This document shows, piece after piece, positions 9,968 through 23,231 of a stretch of 64,000 bases of DNA. The stretch lies in assembly GCF_034702125.1 (NCBI RefSeq), contig NC_085868.1, forward strand, positions 39,052,628-39,116,627, given 5' to 3'. Each line of letters begins with the position of its first letter. Positions within the stretch are counted from its first letter, which is position 1. The translations under genes were made by a program, and so were the position numbers. Under the pieces are notes generated by a model that searched no databases, was not told the DNA's origin, and saw only the letters and a program-made list of their open reading frames with translations. The DNA comes from Engraulis encrasicolus. Taxonomy: Eukaryota > Chordata > Actinopteri > Clupeiformes > Engraulidae.

Positions 9968-11586
9968 ATGGCACACAATTATTGTTTGGCATGTCTGCTT
10001 GTGTCCTATAATTCAATATTTTTGGTAAGTGATTTGTTTATGTAGTCATTATTGGTACAAGGTATTGTAACAGTTTTCCTGAACAGTAAACTGGACAATC
10101 TAGCACTTGTTTGAGGATCTACTTAGCAGTGAACGCGTCAAATCCATGCACATTCAACTTTCTGTTCATCATTGTCACAATGTGCTGTTTTTGTCCCCAT
10201 AATGCAAAGTTGACATCAACCAAAATGGCAGTACCAGATATGATGTTGAACATCATGACGTGACATAATTGTGAAGTCCTGTCACATTCATCTCTTGATA
10301 GGTTCTTACACTCATCACATTGTTTCGAGCAGCGATAGGGCATGTAAGTAATTGTCCTTCATTGGTATAGTCTACCTGTTGCTACATTTACTGTATTCCC
10401 CGCTTGCTCTTGTTATGTTACATTCATTTCGCTAATGTGTCCTTTAGTATCGACTCCCTTCAGAATCGGCTATTGGTGGAGCGGCAACAATGGGTATTTC
10501 TTGTCTCGGGATTTTTGGTGTCTCCAGTGCTAAGATGTGGGCTCTTACTCTGGCAAGGATTTTTTGTTTACAGTATCATGTATTTTCAATATCATGTACT
10601 CTCATTTCAAGGCTCCTTTTCATGGAGGTCAAGGCAATAATTTTGTATAGGCCTGTAATGTCCTAATCTCTTATCTAGGCTACAGAGTAATAGCCTATTT
10701 AAAAATGTGTAACCTTAATAAACAATAAATCTTATTCTCTTTACAGTATTCAGTTCTTTTGTGTCTAGTGATGTTGCTGTACTTGTACGGTGGTATAACG
10801 TTGGCAGTGAACAGATCTGAGGTGGGTTAATATAACAACAACAACAACAACAACAACAACAATATACCAAGTATTATCATCATTATCATCATCATCATCA
10901 TTATTATTATTATCATCGTTATTGTTGTTGTTGTTGTTGTTTATAATAAAATATTTTATTAAATTAAATATTTAACACACTTTATTTTACAATGAATCTG
11001 TTCACAAACTTCATACTGAAAATAAGGTATCATTTTTTCACTGAAGGTCTCTGAAGTTGCTTACGCATTTGGAGCAGCTGTTGTAGTGGTATGGTTTATT
11101 TACACTTTTTTTTCTCATTCTCTCAGATGAAACCTCTCCTGTTTTATGTGATGTAGGATTAAATTAATGTGTAAATGCTGAAATGATTTCCAAATCCAAA
11201 TGGGTCATCCCCCACTTGGAACACCTAGGCCTACCACTTTAATTCAGTAGCTTGCTGTTGAAATGGCCTTTTCATAATGTAACAGTGAGTGGGATCCCAT
11301 CTGCATAAATGGGTTGTGAAGCTTGTCTTTCTTTTGTTATGGACTTTGTTTGTGAATGACTGACAGTAACTCAGTTAGTGATATGGATTATTTACTCATT
11401 ATAGTAATCACTATACAGACTGAGTCATTTCACAGACATTGTCACATGGCCCGTGTATTACAGTTCCTGGGGGTGGCGATGGCTGTGCAACTGCTGTGCC
11501 AGATGTCAGGACAGGAGAGGCGTTCCTCTTCAGTCCCAACCAGTAGAATCATGGACAGGGACAAACGCACAGAAACAACAGTGTGA
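9968..11586 (+). CDS. Four-pass membrane protein, tetraspanin-like, near-loopless (gene 2)
   Basis: Exons: 9968-10024, 10302-10343, 10448-10552, 10747-10821, 11047-11088, 11464-11586; phase 0 throughout. The product is 147 residues, beginning MAHNYCLACLLVSYNSIFL. Exons 3 and 4 give the second and third membrane segments (GISCLGIFGV; YSVLLCLVMLLYLYGGITLA) followed by the sequon NRS. Exon 5 is only 42 nt against 114 in gene 1, so segments 3 and 4 are joined by just a few residues. The last exon (FLGVAMAVQLLCQMSGQE) matches gene 1 closely, then the tail diverges. The donor after exon 3 is GCAAGG instead of GT, a GC-AG intron. It may be functional or decaying; all six exons stay open and in frame. 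Confidence 0.7.
10830..10945. repeat. (AAC)n / (ATC)n / (GTT)n tracts in intron 4 of gene 2
   Basis: Runs of AAC (10830-10862), ATC/ATT (about 10870-10915) and GTT (about 10920-10940) follow exon 4, at the same place where gene 1 has its ATA/ATG tract. Confidence 0.8.
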
Positions 11587-13440
11587 CTGACTGCTCATCG
11601 AAGGCCTCTGTTAGAAACAGTAAAGAAGACAATCTTTACACCTATTCCACCACCTGAACACATGCAGCTGCATATATGCATGTCAACATAATATTGTTGA
11701 AACCATATTTAATAGCTATTTAAAGCAATGAAGTCACAGATCTTTTTTCACTCAGGATTTCATGATATGGACTTGTCTTGGTTCATGTTCCAATGTTTTC
11801 CCTTGTAATAGAAAAAGAAAACACACATTATTGAAAAAAGTACAATTCCTCACTGACAAAATGACAATTCATAGATGTTTGTTTCCTGTTCCGTCAGTAC
11901 AGACTGCCATTTGTTTACACGCACAACATGAAAGAGTAAAGGGTTTTCATTTTGTAATCATTATTATTTTTACAGTGCATCGGTATGAGTGCCTTTGAGG
12001 GACCTTCAAGGTCCACTGTGTAAGAATTCCCATTCCTTCTTCAAATTTAGGCTACGGTACTAGAATTTGAGGGGGAACCAAAAATATCCTAGGTCCAAAA
12101 GGGGATCTGGAATGTTTGCCTAGCACTGCTGTATCCCCTGATTCATGAAAGCTGTTGAAGCTCTTATTTTTACTTCATTGCCATGCAGTGTGACCTGATA
12201 TGCTTCTACTATGCTACTTGTACAGTACAGCCATGTATCATGATGAACACACATTTTCAAAGACTTGGAGCTGTAACTCTTATAAATACGTTTCCTGTGA
12301 ATTTGAAATTAAAATTTAGCAATGTTCAGGAGAATGTTTTTTAAATGGGGGGGGGGGGGGGGGGGGGGGGGGTTCAAAAAGGGTGGGTTGCAGCAAAGTT
12401 TGGGACACTGTAATTATAACCATTATAATAATGCATAATTCAAGTATGGTTGTTAATCATCTGCCTGTTCACTGCCGTGAGTGAACCGAGCTAGGAGGGC
12501 TGGGCCAGTATGTACGGAGCCAAAGTCTTCGGCTGGAGGTAGGCTATGTAGGATGGCATCACAAGGCTAATACAGTACCATACAGTACAATACCATAGGC
12601 CTACAGTACTATGCGTATGTCAACTGCTGTTGATTTTAAAGGGCCAACAAATGTGAATTTTATTTTACCTTTATTTTACCAGGGAAATAAAATCACATTG
12701 AGAATAAAATTCTCTTTTACAAGTGAGCCCTGGCCAAGGCGGCAGCACACATAACAGTTACATTTACAGACAGGACACAGACAAAACAGAACAAATCAAT
12801 ATGGATAAAGAGATAAAATTACACAATAAAAACCATAAAATAATAAACATAAAACAACATTAGAAGGAGATTAAAATATTAAAAGCAAGTGCAGACAGAT
12901 TTAAAAGTGTCATTAAGATAGGTTTTAAACTCAGCTACAGACATAAAAACAGCAAGCTTAAGAGATGGTGGAAATGAATGCAAATGCATGGAAATACTCG
13001 GGCGGATATCCGGGCACTCACATCCGGCAGCCTACTTACATTGGGTTGCTACAGTCTGACCTGCAACAGTACACTAGGCCAACTACTTTCCCAACCAGGG
13101 CTACGTGTACCACTAGGGGTACGCAGGCACACTGCAGGAGGTACATGGAAAAAAAAGGTAAATGTAATAGTAGCAAACACATGCACCATAGTCACTTTGA
13201 GAGAGGAAGAGATATATAATATGAATGAGGGGGCACTCATGGCACTACAAAAAGGCTAAGGGGGTACGTGAGTCTAAAAAGGTTGGGAAACACTGCACAA
13301 GGCTACAAGACCAACTCGGGCGGCAAAAATATTTTCTGCTAGACAGGTTCATCAGATGCTGTTTAAAGCTTATCCGCACATTTAAACACGGATGTTTTTG
13401 TTTAAAATAAAGTGTTGGTTCTACTGTATGTGACAGTTAC
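11587..13440. other. Spacer downstream of gene 2, repeat remnants
   Basis: Contains the gene 2 3' flank and a G26 run (12347-12372). About 12660-12740 is a segment of the form TTTATTTTACCAGGGAAATA, common at ends of fish retroelements. A decayed hAT-like piece at about 13090-13295 has ACTAGGGGTACGCAGG near its start and TTGGGAAACACTG at its end. The open frames at 12965-13260 lie across this repeat and are not credible genes. Confidence 0.45.
12347..12372. repeat. Poly-G run
   Basis: 26 consecutive G. A potential G-quadruplex former and a likely assembly-uncertain spot. Confidence 0.9.
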
Positions 13441-13767
13441 GCATGCTACCTACCTATTCACTAATGTTACCTTTTTCATGAATACTTACCACCAGCATCA
13501 AATTTTAAGTATTCATTATGCCCGGAAAAATTGCATTTTTCATACATGAAAAGGGGGATCTTCTCCATGGTCCGCCATTTGGAATTTCCAAGAATAGCCA
13601 TGTTTAGCTGCAAAAATGACTGCACTTGGGTCATACTAGAAAATATTAGTTTATTACTTAGTAAACTTTCATGAAAAGATCAAATTTGGCAATAGGGAAC
13701 CCAGTTTCAATGAGCAGCATAGTTGCAGTACCTTTTTTGACCATTTCCTGCACAGTGTACCTTTAAA
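13441..13767 (+). mobile_element. 380-bp MITE family, copy M1 (5' truncated)
   Basis: Shares with the fuller copies at 43741 and 51627 the strings ATTCACTAATGTTACC, GAATACTTACCACCAGCATC, GGGGGATCTTCTCCATGG, TTTAGCTGCAAAAATGACTG and ACCATTTCCTGCACAGTG, and ends CCTTTAA. The left terminus seen in the other copies is missing. Confidence 0.75.
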
Positions 13768-14618
<851 letters not shown>

Positions 14619-15108
14619 AAAGCACTTCATGGTTATTTTGTTGGTGTTTTCCACAACCAATGGATTTCTCTCAGAAAAGCAGAAAAATAACAAATACATT
14701 TATAGAAAGAATGTTTCCCAAATGTTTCCCAAATTCCCATATGGTTAGGACAGCTGACCCCCCAAGAAAAAATATAAATAAATAAATTATAAAACCTCAG
14801 TTAAAAGGTTACATTTTTTCTGATTTCTAAAACAGGCTTTAGTAGGCTAATTATTGCCTATTCTTGAGAACTTTACACAGAAATACAAATAGAGTACACA
14901 GTAGGCCCATTGGGAAAAGTGTGGATGATACAAAAGGAAACGATTGTGATCTAAGTCAACCTGTAATTTCATGGAAGACAGAGTTGATCAACCAGACTGT
15001 GTCTACTCTCACAACTACATTCTGAGTATTGAATTGAAAGTGGCACTGTCTTGACTTCTGTATGGAGAACTAAAAAAGGACTTATGAGAGTAAATTAAAA
15101 CCCAAGGT

Positions 15109-15235
15109 TTTCTCGTGCCCATGGAACACTTTCTCATGCGCATCTGAAACTTTCTCATTCGCACGCAAACATTTTCTTGTGCGCACCTGAAACTTTCTCG
15201 TGCGCACGCAAAACTTTCTTGTGCGCATCTCGCTA
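15109..15235. repeat. Short minisatellite, about 29-bp units
   Basis: Repeated units of the form TTTCTCGTGCGCAC followed by CTGAAAC or GCAAAAC (for example at 15109, 15129, 15153, 15174, 15193 and 15216). Each unit contains the palindromic core GTGCGCAC or a variant of it. Confidence 0.75.
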
Positions 15236-16089
15236 CTTCTGACAGGAGAGCAAAACAGCTATTTAATTCCTTCCAGTGATCACTTGTGGCTTGATTCTAA
15301 TTCTTCTGTCCACTTGCAGTGTTTATGCTAACCTAATAATTGGATAATAATTAAGCGGGCTTGCCACGCTTATAGTAATCTCTAAGTACAGTTTATGCTT
15401 GCTTCCTTGCTTCTCTTGTGCAGGTCAGTAAGAATAGAAACCGTTTCTCCTCCTAGGGCTTTCGAGATAGAGACACCGTTCAAACACTAAAACGACCAGC
15501 TCGGCTTGGAGATTTCAAAAAAATGGGTCCCCATAGAAAACAATGGTTGAATGCTCATGAATGAAGGCTCCGCCACTCAAGGGATCAGAGTGTAGGAAGC
15601 TTTTTCGTTCATAAAACATCAACACTTTCACCTAGAAGTTTAGTTGAAGCGTTGTTAGCGAGCTCTAGAAGATGACTACTGGGTTGGCCCAATGGCTGTT
15701 TCCTATTCATTTTTGAAGTGCCTCTCTGGTCAGGGCATCTTCCACAAGAGGTCCATTTGTGACTGAGCCCTTTAACCTATAAACTTCATTCAAGGACTGT
15801 TAGAAAGATCACGAATATGACTCCAATCTGTGAAAAGGACATGTGCCAATTTTTAGTTTTTTAACAACAGCGAGCTAAAAAATAGAAACTGTTGTGATTC
15901 TGCCCTCTGCCTTAGAGTACAATACTAACTGCCATACAGACAATCACAACAACAGGTGCTGCCAATAAAGGGTTCCATCTCAACTGTCACATTCTCTCAA
16001 CATTCTATTCTTAAGGAGCACCTGCACTACAATTCTGGAATTCTACAGCTCCTCAATGCAATGTGATACTTTTTTGCTGGAATGCTTAT

Positions 16090-16168
16090 GACAGCCAGCT
16101 GCTTGGCTCAATGGCAAAAGTGCATGATCAGAGATATGGATGCTGTGAGTTCGAATCCCACTCGGACC
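16090..16168 (+). repeat. tRNA-like Pol III box segment
   Basis: TGGCTCAATGGC fits a Pol III A box and GAGTTCGAATCCC fits a B box at tRNA-like spacing. The T-arm nearly pairs, but no acceptor stem partner for TCGGACC was found upstream, so it is a tRNA-derived relic (SINE-type), not a tRNA gene. Confidence 0.5.
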
Positions 16169-16231
16169 CATGTTGATTTTCAAATTATATCATATTCAGT
16201 GTTCCTCAACCAACTTAAAATAGCATGTAAT

Positions 16232-16400
16232 TTAGTATATCCCCAAAACGCGGAGCTACAACACTTTCAAGATGGCTGAATCCAAGATGGCTGAATTGTT
16301 TGGCCCATAACTTCTGACTGGGTGGATGGATTTTTCCCACATTTTTTAGCTTTGTTTTCACAATAGTAGTTTGTTTTTAATTTATGTATAGATATCAAAA
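16232..16400 (+). mobile_element. Internally deleted Helentron-like fragment
   Basis: Starts TATATCCCCAAAACGCGGAG (one mismatch to the termini at 3956 and 5271), then jumps to the tandem-unit part (ACACTTTCAAGATGGCTGAA) and to the 3' region (GTTTTCACAATAGTAGTTTG). The 3' hairpin and CTAG end are absent. Confidence 0.7.
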
Positions 16401-16990
16401 ATAAAACTGCTCATCTCTGCCCCAAAAGGCAAGCCCGCTTCCAGAATTTTCTGTGAGAATGCCATCTAGTTCTAATAATAACTTTGCCTGCAGGGGCTTG
16501 GCCAATGCAGGAACAGCCTATAACACCTGAAGAACAAGATCATGTAGACTCTGCAGGCAACTTGACTTCTTTTAGTAACTTCATCTGTCCCACTAGCCTA
16601 CTTCAGCCTTCACCTCAACGACTTTCAGGCCAACAGATCTAACTCTGTTGTGTTGATGCAAGTAAATCTGAGGTAATCTGACAGAAGAGCTGACGCAACG
16701 TCTTACACATTACAAAAAGAAATGCAGTTGAAGTTACATTTTAACCACAGCTATTCATAAAAATGAATATAAATACTATTGGGTGTATTTTTTTACATTT
16801 GAATTGACACATACAAGGTCCATTCTTTGTGTTCGTGTGCCATCTTGAACTGAAGGCCTAATGTATTTTTTGTTATAGGCCTACGGTACACTTGGATGTG
16901 ATAATCTTGCAACAGCTATCGAATTGTCATTTCTTGGATCTGTTCAGTGTGATGAAGCAGAGGGAAATCTTACACACTTACACGAAATCC

Positions 16991-16991
<1 letters not shown>

Positions 16992-17087
<96 letters not shown>

Positions 17088-17097
17088 GTTGTTGTTG
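16992..17097. repeat. (TTA)n microsatellite
   Basis: About 32 TTA/ATT triplets followed by GTTGTTGTTG. The poly-Tyr and poly-Leu readings of this tract are artefacts. Confidence 0.95.
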
Positions 17098-17364
17098 AAT
17101 GACTGCAATCATAGTGTGTTTTTTTTCTCTACTATTACCCTCAGCCTTTTATTTATTGGTTCTTGGTTTGTATGGAAGAGTCCGTTATTTTCATATATTT
17201 TCATTAAATCTTCAAAATAAATGTGCAGGTAAAGTAAAACACTTACTCCCCTGGGGTGATATGGGTTGAAGCGTAAAAAAACCAACAAAGAAGTGGAAAG
17301 AGGAACAAAATAAGAAGACCACCAGTCTCTTCTGCAAAATATAGGCACTAATGAAAAAAGTACC

Positions 17365-17520
17365 CTATCATCGAAGGTTTCAGCATTACCGCAAGCAGAA
17401 TTGACCTACAGTATTCAAAGTTGAGAACTTGCTTAACAAACAGTCAGGGCGCTTCTTCAGCAGTTGACTGTCATCTGTGATCTTCACCTCCTGTGATTTC
17501 CATCATTACTGGACTTCGAT
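17365..17520 (+). promoter_or_regulatory. Proximal 5' flank/5'UTR of four-pass gene 3
   Basis: Resumes the family block with GGTTTCAGCATTACCGCAAG, then reaches the shared pre-ATG string ACTGGACTTCGATATGGCGC. The distal half of the block lies near 14225-14411, displaced by the composite element and microsatellites. Confidence 0.5.
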
Positions 17521-19851
17521 ATGGCGCCGGTTAACAAGTGTTTGAAGGGTGCGTTTGTGGCATACAACTCAATATTTCTGGTAAGTCATTATTTTGTTCC
17601 AGGAACATCTGAATTTACCACATCACATTATTTTTGTGTAATTATTGATGATATTGGTGATGCATTGGCACACAATCTGTGCGTGCACCCATGATGGCAA
17701 GTTGACAAAATGATTATGAACCATGTCACAGTAATTAATATGTGAAACCCCTTAGTGTCTCTACGCCATTGGGATTTTTGCAGCTCTGTCGGGCCATGGT
17801 GTAAGTAACTGTCCTTTTCAGTGTCCTTTTGTGCACTTTTCTATTACCCTTTGTTATTTTAGTCTCCTCTCAAGTAAGACATTACATTGGTTTGCTGTTA
17901 TTTTTGGAATTAGAGCATGTTACCTAAATAAAGGTGTATATCCAATAGGCTCAATCCAAGTTGCAAACATTTCTTGGTGGTGGGATAGCAATAAGCGTTA
18001 TCTCTCTTGGGATCTCTGGTGTCTACAAAACCAGAAAATGGGCTCTGATTGTGGTAAGGAAAATATTATATTGTGTTTCTACTTCTTAAATATTCTTATT
18101 TCATCACAGTATCATTCACTCATAACCAAGTATCATAACCAAGTGTGGTTAAGGTGATGTGTCTTACTTACACTCAGACACACACATATATATTGTCTTA
18201 ACATTGTCATAGAACTATTTTATAGAGGCAAAATAAGTAATTGTTTTTTTCCCTTCTTTAAAAAAAACAATCTTCTCAGTATTCAGTTGTCGCGTCTATA
18301 GGGGTGGTGATCTACTTCATTGCTGGTATAGTGCTGGTGGTGAACAGATCTGAGGTGGGTATACTAAATAACCAACACATTTCAACAACAATTACTGTAC
18401 CAACAGCAACAGTTTTTGTGTATTATTTAAATTATACACAAAAATAATCACAGTTTTAGATTCCATGTGACATGTATTGCAAATTGTGGCAAAAAGAGTT
18501 TATAGGCTACTTAGAAAACATTATAAAGTAAATAATTGATAAACAAAACATTAAAGGAAATAACCATTGCGCTTGTAAATAATGTTTTTACCAACCCATT
18601 AAATCACAAAATGTGTTGTCTAAACTGAAGATCATAGATGAGCTGAGAAAGAACAATCTGCCTGAATCTGCGTACAATGTTGCAGTTGGAATGACGTTTG
18701 GAATGGCTGTTATAGCGGTATGGCTTACACATTGAAATACATGGTTGTAACTGAAATTGTTTATATCAACACCCAAAACCATGCATTGAAAATAAAACAA
18801 GTTCTTACAATCTTTTGATACATACTTTGACCATTATTATCATCATCATTACAATTATTCTTCTGTCAAATTGAATAGAGGCATCACAGCAAGATTTTTT
18901 CATGGCCATTAATATTTTTATTTGTAAATAGCGCATTTACTGTACAGTATCCCTTATCCCCTTACTCATTACATTTCATTACATTGCATTTGGCAGACGC
19001 TTTTTAAAAAACAGACATAATCGAGGACATAATCTTAGCCGACACCTCTAGAAACAAAATGCACAGGAAATATACAGAACAACAAGTGCAGATGCTAAGT
19101 ACCATTAGTTTTTCCTTTTTAGGTACATTAACACAGGGTTAAAGAATAACTTCTGTACATTTTAATGTGCTGTTGCATTGCTCACGCTACCCTTGTGTAG
19201 TAACTGGTGATGTTGCATTTTTCGAGTCAGCCCCTTCTGAGATCTGAGCTACAGTATTCTAATGGGGGAAGACTTTGTTTACATTTTTAAAAAATTTAAA
19301 GGCCTACTACAAATATTATCCCAAAATGTATCGCTGTTTGCTAGTTGCCTGCTGATGTTGCATAACCGTTTGGATGTTATTGGGAATAAATCAAGATGAA
19401 TAAATCAAGATGTTTAAAAAAAAAAAAAAAAATGTAAACAAATGCCTGCCCCCATTACAATGACCAGGGTCTTGGAATCGGCAAAAAAAAAATTCTCAGG
19501 TACTGACAAGTCCAGGGTAATGTGAGCATTACAACTGCATGTCGAAATGCACATCAGCTCAAGCATTAGTGTAGTCACTAAAGAGAAGAGTCTTTACTTG
19601 CTTCTTGAAGGCTGAGAGAGATGGGCCAACAGTAGTCTTGATCCCCAATTCATATTGCCCTATTCTGTGTAGAGAAGGACTTGGGGACGGGGACGTAAAT
19701 GAGCTCTAGGCATGTGTTCTTTCATGTTCACCATGTCATGGCCTGGCGTTGTCGAATGCTCTGTACTTGTATATTACAGTTCCTGGGGGTGGCGATGGCT
19801 GTGCCCCTGCTGCGTCAGATGTCAGCATGGGAGGATCCAAACGCTGCGTGA
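17521..19851 (+). CDS. Four-pass membrane protein, tetraspanin-like without large loop (gene 3)
   Basis: Exons: 17521-17580, 17756-17800, 17949-18053, 18280-18354, 18631-18717, 19780-19851; phase 0 throughout with GT-AG introns. The product is 147 residues. It starts MAPVNKCLKGAFVAYNSIFL, closest of the three to a standard tetraspanin start. Membrane segments follow from exons 2-4 and 5-6 (FLGVAMAVPLLRQM). The sequon NRS after segment 3 is kept. The loop between segments 3 and 4 is about 20 residues (EIIDELRKNNLPESAYN), intermediate between genes 1 and 2, and has no cysteine. The tail is cut to about 9 residues (SAWEDPNAA) by an early TGA. Intron 5 is enlarged to 1.06 kb by repeats. Tetraspanin relationship is inferred. 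Confidence 0.75.
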
Positions 19852-20032
19852 CTTCTCATCGATGGTCTCCATTAAAGAGTAAAAGAGAATGTAATGTGTC
19901 AGTTTTTCTTTGAAATTGTCTTGAGTACAATAAAGGCCAGCTGTAAGCCTTTTTTGATGAATGCATTTCTTAGGTTGCATAAACATATTTGAATATTTTG
20001 TCAAACCCATATAATGCCATCGTCATTTAATT

Positions 20033-20318
20033 CAGTGTTTTTTTAACTGGTGGGTCGGGACCCAAAAGTGCGTCACTGAGGGGCCCTGGGTGCCAGAACT
20101 GTGGTGTAAAAATGTAGGCCTATTCATTTACCCTTTTATTGTCAATCACAAAACTGAAACAAGATGTGGTATGGAATAAAGGACATATTTTGAAATGTAT
20201 GCATATATTTTTTTAGACTTATTTGAAGATTTCAATGGCGCGACCAAAATAAATGGGTCAGAACGTAATGACCATTGAAAATTGTGGGTCCCAAGACTCC
20301 TCTAGTTAAGAACCACTG
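20033..20318. mobile_element. hAT-type non-autonomous element
   Basis: 286 bp. Begins CAGTGTTTTTTTAACTGGTG and ends AGTTAAGAACCACTG; flanks ATTTAATT (20025-20032) and ATTTAATG (20319-20326) form an 8-bp duplication with one difference. No coding sequence. Confidence 0.75.
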
Positions 20319-22119
20319 ATTTAATGCATGCAATTCAGTCTCACAGGCCTTTCTTTAATTTATTTTGATGTATTACATGCATTAGACTCTCTTTATGTTC
20401 CGGATTTTCATATATATTTGATGTTTCTTAATGAAAAAAAAACTCCTAAAATCTAAATAAATTAACTCTTATGGTACTGTACTTCATTATAACAAAATCT
20501 ATATGACCTGTTTCCTGTTCAGTCTAACCTCACTCTCACCACTGCTTGCTCCACGAACGTTCATCTGGAGCTATACGCACAAGTCTTCGAAGGTGTGTTT
20601 TTTATCCAAACATCCTTTCACGTGGAGAAACCACTTGTCTGACATTTAGGCCTATAATAAGACGCCTCTTCAAATTGCCACAGATTCGAAAGTGTAGTTG
20701 AAATAGCAGAATGAATTTCGACAACCGAGGCCATATGAATGGCTTGCTGTCTGAAAAAACTGTTGTGTTTCACTTAGGCTATTTGTCGCTTCTCATTATG
20801 TTTTGATGTGGACTACTTGTGCATTCATGCGCTCTCTGAATTACGGTGGAAACCAAAATCAGTTTCTGAGGCTCATAAGTTTCCGAGAGCATCTGAATGC
20901 ACAATACGTCACATCTCTGAAAATGTTATGATTGGTACGGCTACATGGTTTGGGAACAAGGCGAATCTGAAGGTCCTTAAGAACCGCTGTGTCAGCTCAT
21001 GAAGCTGAGCAGAAATAGCCTACACAAAGGTCTGGCGAGAGCAAGGCAATGTTCCGTCACCATAGACTGCTTTTTTAACATAGTTGTAGCCTACATGCTA
21101 AAGGGATGTAGCCTACAGTGTATGATTAAAAAAAAGTATCATCTCATAAACTGCATTAATCTAAGGGGCAAGACACACGTGTCAAGGGCAAGACACAGTT
21201 TGACAATGAGCATCTACATTCTTTAAAATAATCTACCTTTACTATATTAAACAAATTAACGAGCAATCAAGGAAAATCACACAGCCTCGACCCCTGATTA
21301 AGTCTTCTATTAAAAGTCCAATAAATGTGAATATATCAGAACTATTTCTTAGTGAGTGTAGGATGAAATTGACTGCTCCATTGAAATGAGCTATCAGTAG
21401 CCTATTACCATAGCCCTAACCCTAACCCCTGTCCGAATAGTGCTTTGTCAATCAGCTCCACAGTCATGCCGTGTCAACGTTTATCACAAATATGAAATAG
21501 GTCTCCCTCTAGTGTCTTCCTGAAAAACTACACTGTCATAAAACGTAATGGCCAAATTGCAAGACCTAGCAATTACAATACAAGACCAACCCGGCGCCTG
21601 GCAAAAATATTTTCTGACGGATTCATCAGATGCTGTTTAGACTCATGTGGATATTTTTAAATGTTTGGATGTTGGGATGTTTTTTGTTTAAAGTTTGGAT
21701 ATGAACATGACATGTGGATAAATAAAAAATGGCATTGTGACAGGTGCATTTTAGCCCCCTATAAGGGATATTTTTAAACTGGAGTTTTAAAAGGAGATTT
21801 CTAGAACTCTGTTTACATTAGAGAGGCAAAAACTGATGCGTTTTCAAAACTATCCATGCACTACTTTACGTGTAAACTGATTAAGAGTAACCCTATCCAT
21901 TGGAGTAATGAATAAAATGGACTATTGGGACTAGCAACTTTTCTTCTGCTTCCCACTCCCTCTCTAATCTCTTCTGTGTTACCTATGCCACACAGTCATC
22001 ACAAGCAGGTCGCATCATTAGGCCGCGGGCCAGAAATCCTATCTTGCAAGTTCGTCGGAGTGATTTGGTGGCAACTTGGTTTTTGCTCATTTATATCCAT
22101 GATAGTGCATAAATCAATA
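20319..22119. other. Intergenic DNA, no gene seen
   Basis: AT-rich spacer. Three telomere-like CCCTAA units lie at 21413-21427. The short open frames at 20808-21226 and 21925-22125 show no domain and no splice logic. Confidence 0.45.
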
Positions 22120-22127
22120 TTCTAAGT

Positions 22128-23131
22128 CAGTGGTTCCCAAACTATAGTACGCGTACCCCTAGGGGGTACGCAAGGTTATGGCAGGGGCTATGCGAGAAGA
22201 TTTTGAATTTTGGAAAAAAGAAAGCAGGAAAAAAAACAATACCCTTTAATATTCGAATCAGGCATGGACATTGATGTTTTGGGTATTTCATGGGTATTGG
22301 TTAAATTGTTTCCTTGTAAACATCGTTTTCAGTACACATCTTAATTTATTTTTCCATGGGGGTTAATCGCAAAATCAGCTGTTGAGGAGAGTCGCGTGCG
22401 TGGCACATCTCTGTGTGTTCCATCTCCTCCAGTCTGCATAGTGCAGCATCAAATTAATTGCTATTGTTAATAAACAAAGCATCATCACGTTAATTTCTGG
22501 AGTTGGTGAAGAGTTTCTGGGACTATGTGCTTCAATCCACAAGTACCTGTGATTACGCCAAGAGTAAGATAATAACTTGCTACTTTTGGGATTTTGACAA
22601 AATAAGCTTTGTCAGGTCTGGTTCGTCAGGCAGACTGCAGGCTATGTGTTTGTTAGCATGCTTTTAGCGAACTGCTATGTTCATGCAATGTCATTTTTTT
22701 AACCAAGAGCAGTCATCTTACATTCTAACACCACCGTAATTAGCCGTGAACAAGTAGGCCTATGTGTGTTCAATTTAGGTGACTATAACTTGTAGCGCAG
22801 TCACAGGTCCATCCAATTTCATTAAAAATTTTACTTTGGCTACAAAGTTGACATGGCTACCAGCCATGGCACGTTTTAATCCACATTCACACCCCTAAGT
22901 ACCCTCTCCTTAATAAGTGCTGAGAAATCGCTAAACAATAATGGCTGGTTGAAAAGATGTGAATTTAGCAACCTTAATGGGCCATTACATCTTTGGCTGG
23001 AAGTTTCACACAACATGTTGCAACAATGTTAACTCTATGCCCATTCATCTGTGGACGTTTCTGTTGATGTGCATAGTGTTTTTGTTTTTTTGTTTGTTTG
23101 TTTGTTTTTTGTTTTTTTGGGGGGGGTTGGT

Positions 23132-23162
<31 letters not shown>

Positions 23163-23223
23163 ACGCGGATGGAGCTGAAATGCTCCAAGGGGTACGTGAT
23201 GTGAAAAAATTTGGGAAGCACTG
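22128..23223. mobile_element. hAT-type element, 1.1 kb, with poly-G core
   Basis: Begins CAGTGGTTCCCAAACTATAG and ends TTTGGGAAGCACTG. An exact 8-bp duplication TTCTAAGT flanks it (22120-22127 and 23224-23231). Subterminal inverted strings GGGGGTACGC and GTACGCGGAT are visible. It carries a T/G-rich run with about 30 G (23132-23161) but no transposase frame. Confidence 0.85.
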
Positions 23224-23231
23224 TTCTAAGT

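Larger units (their letters stand above)
15353..16440 (+). mobile_element. Composite element with AAGCGGGCTTGCC inverted ends
   Basis: Begins AAGCGGGCTTGCC (15353-15365) and ends with its exact inverse GGCAAGCCCGCTT (16428-16440), 1088 bp overall. The first 620 bp match the element at 62423 (shared CGTTCAAACACTAAAACGAC, TTCACCTAGAAGTTTAGTTG, AACTGCCATACAGACAATCA). The last part contains a tRNA-like segment and an internally deleted piece of the Helentron-like element. It sits between gene 3 and its distal 5' flank. Confidence 0.65.

Noticed and set aside
12965..13259. Overlapping 84- and 93-codon frames
   Set aside because: They cover a decayed hAT-like repeat, are in different frames of the same DNA, and have no domain.
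16090..16168. Functional tRNA gene
   Set aside because: A and B boxes are present, but the acceptor stem has no pairing partner and the T-arm has a mismatch; it sits inside a mobile element.
16892..17220. Poly-Tyr and poly-Leu frames
   Set aside because: Translation of the (TTA)n microsatellite.
21411..21428. Telomere-like CCCTAA repeats as a chromosome-end signal
   Set aside because: Only about three units, inside ordinary intergenic DNA; similar short strings near 50820 are degenerate.
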